Translations under genes and position numbers: made by a program
Source of the DNA: Neonectria sp. B-13
Lineage: Eukaryota; Ascomycota; Sordariomycetes; Hypocreales; Nectriaceae
Reading direction: 5' to 3'
NCBI GenBank assembly: GCA_002682825.1
Contig: NOKP01000082.1
Span: forward strand, 48,371 to 65,365
DNA: 16,995 nt
Notes under the pieces: model-generated
Databases searched by the model: none
Told to the model about the DNA's origin: nothing
Seen by the model: the letters and a program-made list of their open reading frames with translations, nothing else
Shown: positions 9,131 through 16,995 of the stretch, piece after piece
How positions within the stretch are numbered: position 1 is the stretch's first letter
Layout of the letters: every line of letters begins with the position of its first letter

Positions 9131-10000
9131 AGCCTGGCAGACCTACACAGGATAGCCAAGGAACGACCCGCAAGTCCTAGTCCAATACGAAAGCACCCCT
9201 TGATACCAGACGCCTTGTCTTACGCCTTTCTCCTTTTTTCTTTCCTTTGTTGCCAATGGCGACACTTGACTAGATAGAGGGCGCCCTTTACCGCCACCTT
9301 TGTAGCCGCAATGTCCCGGTGTAGGGACTTTCGCTGATCTGGTCCCCACTTTTACAATAGGTAGATACCGCGGCCCTGTCTCTGAAGGAACAACGCCACT
9401 GAGTCAATGTCTTGCTAGGTGGCTGACGTTGTGATGCGGAACGTGCGAGGTGGTTTGAAAAGGAAGCTAGGTTCGAAACGGACTTGCTATATGCGGGCGT
9501 CGACAATAATGCCAACCATGGTAACATCGCCTAACCTACAACCAGACCTAATCACGCAGTGTTGCGTAGGCAACCATCGCTAGTTTAACATGTCCAATGC
9601 CTCGCAAGGGGTCTTTTAACCCTTGCGGCCTCTCTGGGCATTGAATCATTGATCAAACAATCCATTCCACTTAACTATTACTCTTTCAAGAAGTATCGAG
9701 TAAACTTAACGAAGACGTCAGCACTAGCTTTAGTTCATATGAAATCCCAGATACAACGGATGCTACCATCGTCGATTAGACTTTGACTTAATTGAAGAAC
9801 TTACGTCAAGCTTACGTTCACATGCTGCTGGAGGTAACAATTCGTCAGTTATTTAGCTTCCCGCATTGACACATACCGGCATGCCACTGACCAAGGGCTG
9901 ACCCACCTCTGGTGGTACTAGTGGTTGGGGAGAAGAGCTACGCCAACGAGCGCTTCATAAAATCCGCATCAATCCTTAGTGGATGAGCGAGTCTCGGATC
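9131..10000. other. Gene-free stretch
   Basis: Short open frames on the minus strand at 9143-9527 show no domain. There is a T-rich run around 9230. No tRNA was found despite a GTTCGAAAC string at 9473-9481. Confidence 0.4.
9603..9627. repeat. Hairpin with 8-bp stem
   Basis: CGCAAGGG (9603-9610) and CCCTTGCG (9620-9627) are separated by nine bases. An outer pair, CAATGCC before and GGCATTG after, extends the symmetry with an unequal gap. Confidence 0.5.
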
Positions 10001-10061
10001 AATCCAGCCTTTACTTCCATTCAACTATCTGTCTCTCTCATCCATTCTGACCCTTTAAACC

Positions 10062-12320
10062 ATGACTCTTTCCGCATAGAGCGAATATGAACCCCCTGAT
10101 GAGGCTTTCGGTCTTCTCCGCTCCACGAAATCGAGCTCTCGCCTGAACTAGATAGAACAGATCAGAGCGGATGGAGTTGGAGAATTGATATCTTTGCCTC
10201 AGCTAGTGGTCTGCGGGGACCAATCAGCAGGAAAAAGCTCAGTCTTGGAGGGGATTACGGGAATTCCTTTTCCCAGACAAGATGGTTTATGCACTAGATT
10301 TCCTACGGAGATCATCCTGAGGCACTGCAACGCGGCACAGACCATCGTCGCTAACATTCGGCCCCACAGCTCTCGTCCTCAACAAGTTCAACAAAGTCTG
10401 AAAGCATACCGCAAGGATGTCAAGGATCTCTCGGAACTGCCATCGATCATCAATGATGTATCAAAGCTGATGGGAATTCGGGGGTTTACCGACAGCGGCG
10501 ATGATAACGCGTTTGCATCAGATGCTCTCCGTATTGAAATCACCGGACCCATCGGCCTGCACCTAAGTGTGGTAGACCTACCTGGTCTAATTTCAGTGTC
10601 GAACGAAGAGCAGACGGACGATGATGTCGACGCAGTCCGCAGTATGGTTATATCATATCTCCAGAACTCCAGAACAATTGGTCTATCCGTTCTTCAAGCC
10701 AGCAACGATATCGCCAACCAGGGCATCATCAAACTGGCGCGCCAGTTTGATCCGGATGGTGGGAGAACGGTTAGTATCATCACCAAACCCGACTTGATCA
10801 ATCAAGGAACTGAGAGCAAAATTGCCCGCATGGCTAAAAACATGGACAACATCAAGCTCAAGTTAGGCTTTTTCTTGTTGAAAAACCCGAGTCCTTCGGA
10901 GCTCGAAGATGGTCTGGATATGGATATGCGATCCCGACGTGAGGTGCAGTTCTTCTCCTCACCTCCCTGGGCGTCTCAAGGGCTCGATGCTGAGCGGATT
11001 GGGGCGGAGAAGCTCAGGGTTTTCCTGCAGGATCTCCTGGATACCCATATCGAAAGAGGACTTCCGAAAGTGAAGGAAGATATTAGGATGAACCTAGAAG
11101 TCTCAGAGAGGGAGTTGCAAGCATTGGGAGAGCCACGTCCGACCGTTGGGCACATTCGCGCCTTTATGATCAGACTCAGCATGCGATTCACGGAAATAGC
11201 ACAGGCAGCACTTGACGGTAACTATCATGGAAACAATCAGGATTTCTTCACCAACTCCGAAGATTCGAGGTTGCGTGCTCGAGTCCAACAACTCAACACC
11301 GCATTTGCCACACAAATGCGGGAGAGGGGGGGAAAGAGACGAGTCCAAGCCATATCCCAATCTCCTTCTGAAGATAACGAGTCAATTAATGATGCAGACG
11401 GCCAGATGATCGTGACCAAAGCAGAGAGGATGCACTGGGTCAAACAGGTAAGCGAATTGCCTACGTCGAGAACAGTATTAACAGGCTTACTCGTTAATTA
11501 AGGCCTATGTACGTACAAAAGGGAAAGAGCTCCCAGGAAACTATAATTCTGCTCTACTCGGAGAACTCTTCCTAGAACAGTCCCAGCCGTGGTTACCAAT
11601 CGCCGAAAACCATGTCGACAATGTCTTCAGCGCTGTGACGAGGTGGGTTGACAAAGCCACTGATAAGCTGTTCCACGAGGAAAAGATCCGCCGAGAAATC
11701 AGAGAGTTGCTGCAAGATTGGATGCAGAGAGCAAGAGAACAAGCGTCGGATGAACTTGGCAAGCTTATTCAAGACGAGAAACGAAGCCCTCTGACCTACA
11801 ATCATTACTACACCGACAATGTGCAGAAGGCGAGGCTTAATTTCCAGAGAATGGCAATAAAAGACGTTGTAGCCGAAGTCACAGATGAGGACTGGAACGG
11901 GAAGTTGTACATCCCCAATCGGTCCGACGAGATCGAGAAATTTGTTTCCGCGCTCCAATCGAGGATCACTGTCAACATGGATGAACAAGCGTGCAATGAA
12001 GCTCTCACGGAGCTGCATGCCTATTACAAGGTTAGTATTATCTCGTTTTGCTCGGCTGGTTTTTCTCGCCCGCTTATTATTGTTGCAAGGTCGCAATGAA
12101 AACATTCGTCGACAATGTGGCCCGACAAGTCATTGAACGGCATATTATCTCAAGCTTGCCGGCCGCATTTTGCCCCAACAATGTTTCTCAAATGTCTGAC
12201 GAAGCTCTCTTGAACATCGGCTCAGAGCCCGAAAAGCAAATCTTGCGAAGGCAAAAACTTGCCGGAGTCGCTCAAGGCCTAAGACAAAGCCTTGCAGCCT
12301 TGCAGAAACAGAATCCGTAA
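10062..12320 (+). CDS. Dynamin-family GTPase (two in-frame TAG codons near the start, possible pseudogene)
   Basis: Three exons, 10062-11447, 11503-12030 and 12090-12320, encode about 713 codons, a usual length for the fungal dynamin-like family. The introns 11448-11502 (gtaagc..aag) and 12031-12089 (gttagt..caag) are both phase 0. GTPase motifs are complete: G1 GDQSAGKSS, G2 region LCTRFPTEI, G3 VVDLPGLI, G4 ITKPDLI. The stalk follows (REVQFFSSPPW, VGHIRAFMIRLSMRF, LDGNYHG), then a C-terminal GED-like helix region (VIERHIISSLPAAFC to SLAALQKQ). Such proteins use GTP to remodel or divide membranes, or act in resistance to mobile elements; which applies here is unknown. The ATG at 10062 is in frame, but TAG at 10077-10079 and 10149-10151 lie before the P-loop. 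The sense around the second (SSSRLN-stop-IEQIRADGVGEL) looks coding, with Gln likely at the stop. No later in-frame ATG keeps G1. Confidence 0.8.
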
Positions 12321-12335
12321 AGCAGCAGACTATTC

Positions 12336-12450
12336 GGTATATAGGCGTGCTTCACACTACCCATCATTTCTGTCCTAGTTGCGGCCATCTGGCCGACCGC
12401 ATCATTAGTTGACTCGTTATCTTTAGAAGGAGATTGGGATGTAACTTTGG
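12336..12450 (-). pseudogene. Inverted, intronless partial copy of the dynamin gene
   Basis: On the minus strand the frame reads SQSPSKDNESTNDAVGQM then AATRTEMMGSVKHAYI. This aligns without gaps to SQSPSEDNESINDADGQM then IVTKAERMHWVKQAYV of the dynamin gene (exon 1 end plus exon 2 start). A block of 57 bases differs at about five positions; the rest is more diverged. In the gene, intron 11448-11502 separates KQ from AYV, whereas in the copy KH runs directly into AYI, so the intron is absent. The fragment starts about 16 bp after the dynamin stop codon, in opposite orientation. Confidence 0.75.
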
Positions 12451-13216
12451 GTTTTTTTCGGATTTCCTGATCGTAAGATTTTGCTTCGTGTGCTTCAGGT
12501 AGCCTTTTGATAGATAAATCCCTCGACATTGGTTTTCCCACAGGGTTTTCCCAATGCTGTCACGCAAATGCGGAGGGAAGGTGTTCATGTATGCAATAAA
12601 GAATACAGATATTTTTACTTCATGGATTGCATGCATTCTCAAGATTCTCGACGGAGATCGAGATTTGAGATGCTAAAGCCCAACTTGCCGCTGAGCATGT
12701 CATCCTGCCCCGTCCAAGTTGCCACAGAACGGAGCTAACCCGCAAACTAAGGTTTGCAAGTCGATGCTCCTAACCACTATTTCAACGATCTTCGCTGAAG
12801 CTTTCTCTCATTTGCAAAGTCGTAGGGGCTTCGCAGGCTACAAAGACTGTTTATGACGCGCAACGCGTCGTAGATGATTTGGTTGAATCTAGGGTCGACG
12901 TGGGGCTAGAGGTCCGCTGCAGACCGTCTTTTCGGTTAGATTATCCTCCCGACGTGCCAGCCTCGTGGAGCCAAGGATGTCGGGACTAAGAGTCGGTGTG
13001 GATTTTAGGTAGTTCGCGAGACTGCCATGCTCCCTGGAGTCTTCGCTGTGCTGACGTTTTGCTGTTCAGTGGCAATTAACACAGGCATCCCTGAGGAGTC
13101 ATTAGTGGCTCCGCTGCCAAATATACGTGGTGATATTCGCAACTTCATCCGATCTACTCAGTTAAAAGGCAAAGGACTGGGCTCCAAAGAACGTTAGAAA
13201 GATAGGCAAAAGAACC
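12451..13216. other. Unassigned stretch after the dynamin copy
   Basis: A minus-strand open frame at about 12540-12642 (IHEVKISVFFIAYMNTFPPH then LRDSIGKTLWEN) could belong with the inverted copy, but I do not recognise it. The remainder up to 13216 shows stops in all frames and no domain. Confidence 0.35.
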
Positions 13217-13567
13217 TCAACGAAAAGGACTGCAAGGAATGATGACAAAAATGTCTCTCCAGCTTGCCCTGGGATGTGTCACGTTAACGCCAACCTTCCA
13301 TCGCCATTCCCCCAGGAATTGAACATTAAACTGCAGAGCAGTGGCTTCAAGAGTCTGAACCAGCACCATGACAAGTCTGCAGCGAATCGTGTTGAAAACA
13401 CCCCGGGCAGTAGAATAAAGGGAACCGAGAGACACCATTCTGGTGACAAGCCAAATGTTGAGAGCATTTTTGATAGCAGACTTGGCGAATAAGATTACGA
13501 AGGGTGGGGATGATAAATGGATTGGCTTCGAGTAATTCAGGGAGAATAATTCAAAGGAACGTGGCAA
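13217..13567 (-). pseudogene. Possible relic of a polytopic membrane protein
   Basis: The frame has no ATG at its start and reads FVILFAKSAIKNALNIWLVT, then MVSLGSLYSTARGVFNTIRC and LVMVLVQTLEATALQF, a hydrophobic, helix-like pattern. It loosely recalls fungal MATE/flippase-type transporters, but that is a weak memory-based match. Neither end is preserved, and the expected flanking helices are missing. It could equally be a chance open frame; the unusually coherent hydrophobic stretches are the only support. Confidence 0.3.
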
Positions 13568-13599
13568 ACTCGATTCGTATTGCCACCTGGCCTGGGTAT

Positions 13600-14590
13600 T
13601 TCTTAACGTACAATGCCCCTCCCTGAGGCCAGGAAGCCCTAGACGTGGGCCTCGTAGATATATATCGCCTTTAAGCAGAGGACCTTCCTGCCATCATCCC
13701 GATCCTGCAGAAACGACTGTTAGAGCTCTGAGCTGCCCTGGATTCGCTGCAGCAGCGCGCACTTGGCGCCGTCCAGGACCGCCGCGTTCCTGGCATCGGC
13801 AAGCCACGAGCCGTCAAGTTGTCCACGTCGAGGTCGTCGCGGAGCTTCCATGACTCCATCAGGGCGAGGTCCGTGGCCCTGACCAGAAGCTCGTCATAGA
13901 GGATCATGTGAGCCCGGCGGTACTCCGACGAGACTAACTGCAAGACCTGGTCCATACGCAGCTCGATGCCCTGGAATTCGATCATCTGGCCGTCCAGGGA
14001 CCATCGTGCTTAGCGCTTCATGATGGCGTCCTTGCTGGCGGCGAACAGGTAAAGCCTCCACTATAGGATGTAGCGAAAGGGCATCTCAACCAACTGCTAG
14101 AAGAATTCCTTACAGATCTTCTAAAGGAGATCGGGGACGCGGTCATCATTATCCTACTCATGGAAGCAGACATAGTTAAAGAGAATTAGCTGGGCCGTCC
14201 AGGTCAGGGTGGATAGGTTGCTATTATAGTTCCCCGGCTCGTCCCATATGCCGCGGGCCGGCCATTTTACGCCATCCTTCGACTTTTCCCTGGCCTCCCC
14301 GCTCCCCTTCCGCTTCTGCTTCTGCTTCTGCTTCCCCTTCTTCTGCTTCTGGCTATACACCTTACGGCTTAGTATAGCACAGAAGCTGAGCACCAGCGAC
14401 CTGAACGGCTCACTCCCCACCCGATGGCAGATCAAGGCCATATAGAGCCGCCAAATAGACCGCTTAAGCGCTAGCTCGGCCTCCCTTCCCTCGCCCTGGC
14501 GTAAGATGGCCATGATCTCGTTCATCGCCCGCGTTTGCATATCGGTAGGCTCGATGACGTCGCAGGGCACCGCCTGTGACGCCTAACGCG
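13600..14590 (-). pseudogene. Helicase/OrsD-family protein relic, internal segment with many stops
   Basis: Read from the high end: DVIEPTDMQTRAMNEIMAIL, ALICHRVGSEPFRSLVLSFC, a Lys/Gln tract, then GIWDEPGNYNSNLSTLTWTA and QLILFNYVCFHE. The same frame then crosses five stops (14154-14156, 14121-14123, 14097-14099, 14061-14063, 14010-14012) while the sense continues: KICKEFF, QLVEMPFRYIL, WRLYLFAASKDAIMKR, ARWSLDGQMIEFQG, EYRRAHMILYDELL, LRDDLDVD. A frameshift near 13820 gives SWLADARNAAVLDGAKCALL, a stop at 13720-13722, then KAIYIYEAHV and a stop at 13639-13641. This is the central region of the large fungal proteins often labelled telomere-associated RecQ helicase, which commonly start with an OrsD-type finger. 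The helicase motifs themselves are not present. Family name is from recall. Confidence 0.65.
14312..14355 (-). repeat. CAGAAG microsatellite encoding a Gln-Lys tract
   Basis: On the minus strand the repeat reads CAGAAG units broken by AAGGGG, giving SQKQKKGKQKQKQKRKG inside the helicase-family relic. All CAG codons of the tract are intact, in contrast to the neighbouring glutamine positions that have become stops. Confidence 0.7.
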
Positions 14591-14622
14591 TGTGACTATA
14601 CCAAACAGCGTCCGTCATTGAT

Positions 14623-16230
14623 CTAGCTCAAAGCTTTGTGAAGAACTCGAGTAATCCACGTCTTGAACTCACCCTCCATCCAAACTACGATTGCAGAGAG
14701 AGCAGCTTGGAGTTGATACATCCCGTGAATTGTGCTGCTGTTGCCGATTCGAAAGTCTCGATCGAGAATATGCTGACGGGATTTAGCTCAACACTGAGAG
14801 AAGAGCTCAAGAGAAACTCACGATTTCAGTCTGCGCATCTACCGCAAACATGAGAGTCCAGACTCCGTCTACAACCTGGATGATAGGAAGGGTGATGATT
14901 CGCTCCACGTCGCCACCAAGTCTCATGATGCTGCGAATACTTTCATGCCATGCTGCTATCCAGACGCCTAGCTGGACGTTTGCTGCTTCAATATTGCCGG
15001 CGGACGTTTTTGTTTCAATAAATACTGGCGCTGGTCGAGATTTGAGGGGGTAGTACGCCGTTTGGTTGACGGTCGCTGTGGGAGAGGACTTGGTGAATGT
15101 TTCAATGAGGGCCTCGAGATCCTCGTCGGGAGCAAGGATGAGCGCAAAGTCAACCATCTTATGGACTGACTTGGTGGCTTTCATCCGTGATGGTGGGGCG
15201 TTAGAGTCGTAACCAGACATGCTACCTGTGTTCGAGAAGCTGGAGCCTGTTTTTTGCGATGAGACGTCGTCAGAAGGCTGGCCGGAGAAGGAAGGACGAA
15301 AGGCTGGGACGATTTGGGCTGATGTTATCGGCTCGACTCTAACGGAGGAGAATGAGGTGAGTTCATCGAGGAGAGGATAATGGACCATGGTGTTCCAGGC
15401 CGCCTCGGAGCGATGCAGGTCGGATGACTCGTTGGAGAGCTTGACAATCTCCAAGATACGACGATGTTTATCAGCGACAGAGCGGTCAGAGGACTGGGCA
15501 CTTGTCCCGGTACTCTGCGTATTGGTCGCTTTGTCCGCTGGCTGCCACATGTACGGACGAATATCCCTGAGATTCATGCCTGGGACATCAGCAAGAGTGG
15601 GCGGCAGGATCCCCTCGCCGTGCTCTGCCATGACGAGAGCATCGTAAAGATCCTGAACATCAGATGGAAGCGCGGCTCCCATGTCCATCATTTTTTTAAA
15701 CCGCACTGGCCGATCAAGGGTTAACAAGTCAGCCATCTTCCTGTGTTGCTTCGACGGTGATGTGCTGCGTGGTCGTTGGAGTGATGAGGCTGACGACCTG
15801 GTTGAATGGGGTCGTTGGTCCATCGCCGGCGTAGCAAAATGGGGCCGGGAGGCTAGGGCACCGGTGCTACCGAGGGGGCGGCAGAAGAGCCGGAATGCCC
15901 TGGTGGAGGAGGCATCTCGCCATGGGAGAAAGAGGGCGCTGGGCGCTCGAAGACATCGTTCGTGGTGTCGTCTCTGGTCCCTGGCTGTTGTGGTCGTCGA
16001 GGTGTCGCCTCGGGATCGGTGAAGATGTCATCGGGAATATCTTCAAGTCGTTGGCGCTTTGACGGACTCGACATGGAATATCTGATGGATCTGCACTTTG
16101 CCTTGTTCAGCGATGCGTCGTCCATGTCCGCAAGGATTCGTCTCGGCCCCTCGGTTGGGAAAGCGGGATCGTGGGGCGGGCTCGTGGTCACAATGGTCTG
16201 GATCCACGCGTGAATCGCATCAGGATGCAT
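14623..16230 (-). CDS. PD-(D/E)XK nuclease-like protein (PDDEXK_12 type), one frameshift
   Basis: The N-terminal part starts at ATG 16230 (MHPDAIHAWIQTIV) and has a disordered, Ser/Pro-rich stretch (SPSKRQRLEDIPDDIF). It ends at a TAG (15853-15855). The main body continues in another frame, open through ALASRPHFATPAMDQRPHS, so an indel of one or two bases lies near 15850-15930; no credible intron bridges it. The body reads KMADLLTLDRPVRFKKM, DVQDLYDAL, then the nuclease-like core: SVHKMVDFALILAPDED, VNQTAYYPL, APVFIETKTSAGN (a candidate E-x-K site), VQLGVWIAAWHESIR, ITLPIIQVVDGVWTLMFAV. A 49-nt intron (14773-14821, gtgagt..gtcag) leads to the last exon HILDRDFRIGNSS to TRVLHKALS, stop 14623-14625. 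Length about 515 residues, usual for the family. These proteins are numerous in Sordariomycetes and their function is unproven. An N-terminally shorter product could start at ATG 15823. Confidence 0.7.
14773..14821 (-). other. Intron before the last exon of the PDDEXK_12-type gene
   Basis: The GTGAGT donor follows ACTGAAATC and the acceptor is cccgtcag. The 49-nt intron is phase 0. Without splicing the frame ends at once (VSFS-stop); with splicing the typical C-terminal helices appear. Confidence 0.65.
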
Positions 16231-16440
16231 TCCGAAGGAATTAAAGGTGTTCGCGCAAGTGTTGATTGTTGACGCCGATTACTGTCGTCGCGATAGCTGG
16301 GAATCTTGGTGGGACCATTGTTGTGGTTGACGAGCAAGGAGGGGCGGACCTTTATTGTTGCGGGCCGATGACATAATTGGTGGACCCCTACCTTACTGTA
16401 CCAATTACCACCTGTATCGAGTATTGCTAACACCTTCCTT
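16231..16440. promoter_or_regulatory. Divergent intergenic region between nuclease-like gene and LINE
   Basis: A short spacer separates the minus-strand ATG at 16230 from the LINE leader starting near 16441. It must hold the promoter of the nuclease-like gene if that gene is expressed. No clear TATA box was seen. Confidence 0.35.
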
Positions 16441-16995
16441 TGTCATCTTACTTTCTTGGCATGCAGATGTTAAGAAAGTAGCCCCAATTACACCAATTTT
16501 CTTAATAAGTGCACCACAACAACCGCAATCCTGCGCTTCGCGCAGCCTACGGCGGCGGCGATGGCACCCGCCACCTCCTGCCCGCCTATTGTTCCAGATC
16601 CTTTTGACCTGGGAATCCATACTCCTGCCAATCTCAATCGAGGAGCCCGCACTGCCCTCTTGCAAAACAGCCCCGCTGTCGTGAATGGACCTGTTGGTGT
16701 CCCGCCCGCCTTCGGGAGGACGGCTCAAACGCCGTCTTCGCCTCTCAATGCCATCTCTACTGCTGCGGCTACGGAAGGAGCCCAGCTCGCCCACCCTGAC
16801 CCTCCCCTGACCCTACCCCGACTACTGAACAGCAACCGGTCTCCATTTTTGAAGCAGCCACCAAGCTCGCGCGCGACCGTGTGGAGGAGTACAATGCCAA
16901 GTTGAAGGTGTTTCAGGCCTTTTGCGCTAAATTTGAAGAAGCAGCGAAACAATTCACCACCGGGCCCGAACGGGAATTCGCTCAAAAGTTTGCCG
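16441..16995 (+). mobile_element. 5' end of a Tad-type LINE (leader plus ORF1 start)
   Basis: The leader 16441-16560 is shared with 9001-9122. It is followed by an ORF1-like coding region that runs off the window. LINE insertions usually lose the 5' end, so keeping leader and start suggests a full-length or little-truncated element. The reverse transcriptase ORF2 would lie beyond the window. Confidence 0.55.
16561..16995 (+). pseudogene. LINE ORF1 / EKA-like protein, N-terminal part, frameshifted, cut by window end
   Basis: ATG 16561 opens a Pro/Ala/Thr-rich disordered stretch (MAPATSCPPIVPDPFDLGIH). From about 16803 the sense moves to the third frame: DPTPTTEQQPVSIFEAATKL then ARDRVEEYNAKLKVFQAFCA and KFEEAAKQFTTGPEREFAQK. 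That helical, coiled-coil-like block is typical of fungal Tad-clade ORF1 proteins, also called EKA-like, which bind RNA/DNA for retrotransposition. The shift lies in or near the C-rich run around 16800-16810, so it may be a real indel or a sequencing slip. The start codon is supported by its match with the leader copy at 9123. Confidence 0.6.

Noticed and set aside
9473..9481. GTTCGAAAC resembling a tRNA T-loop
   Set aside because: The flanking bases do not form a T stem, and no acceptor, D or anticodon arms could be placed around it.
990..13205. 13-bp string gttagaaagatag shared by the chitin synthase 3' end and 13193-13205
   Set aside because: A match of this length is expected by chance in a 17-kb window and the flanks do not align.
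13274..13492. Plus-strand 72-codon frame
   Set aside because: It is antisense to a more coherent hydrophobic frame and has no features of its own.
10077..14156. A variant genetic code reading UAG as Gln
   Set aside because: The chitin synthase ends normally at TAG, several genes are also frameshifted or truncated, and nuclear codes of this kind are not known in filamentous ascomycetes.

Overview
This window looks like a stretch of filamentous ascomycete (Pezizomycotina) nuclear DNA. Introns are 49-59 bp with GT..AG ends and fungal CTRAC-like branch sites. The protein families are typical of this group: chitin synthase, dynamin-family GTPase, highly reducing polyketide synthase, DUF3435 recombinase, OrsD and helicase-like proteins, PDDEXK_12-type nuclease, and a Tad-type LINE. 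Hypocreales or another Sordariomycete is a plausible guess from family recall only. No tRNA, rRNA or CRISPR array was seen.

Left part (1-3900), ordinary genes. The 3' end of a chitin synthase gene (cut by the window edge) is followed by about 1.3 kb with no supported gene. Next comes a complete two-exon gene for a secreted right-handed beta-helix protein of pectate-lyase type, preceded by a TATA box and a GATA/palindrome element.

Middle part (4260-8130), a mosaic of broken genes packed end to end. It holds an OrsD-type zinc-finger fragment, a polyketide synthase remnant whose acyltransferase core is deleted, a short NB-ARC (fungal NLR) fragment that stops just before the P-loop, and, on the minus strand, the C-terminal half of a DUF3435 tyrosine recombinase with C2H2 fingers, broken by one stop and several frameshifts. 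None can make a normal product.

Region 8130-10060 has no supported gene. It carries several hairpins and inverted repeats, and a 125-bp copy of the LINE 5' leader found again at the right end.

Right part (10062-16995). A three-exon dynamin-family GTPase gene is open along almost its full length but has two TAG codons before the P-loop. Directly after it lies a short inverted copy of part of its coding region that lacks the gene's first intron. Then come a possible membrane-protein relic, a helicase-family relic with stop codons mostly at glutamine positions (minus strand), a PD-(D/E)XK nuclease-like gene (minus strand, one frameshift), and, head to head with it, the 5' end of a Tad/EKA-like LINE ORF1 running off the window.

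Taken together, positions 4260-16995 look like an accessory, transposon-rich, probably subtelomeric or Starship-like region. The C-to-T stop codons suggest light repeat-induced point mutation (RIP). The genes do not form an operon or an obvious pathway.
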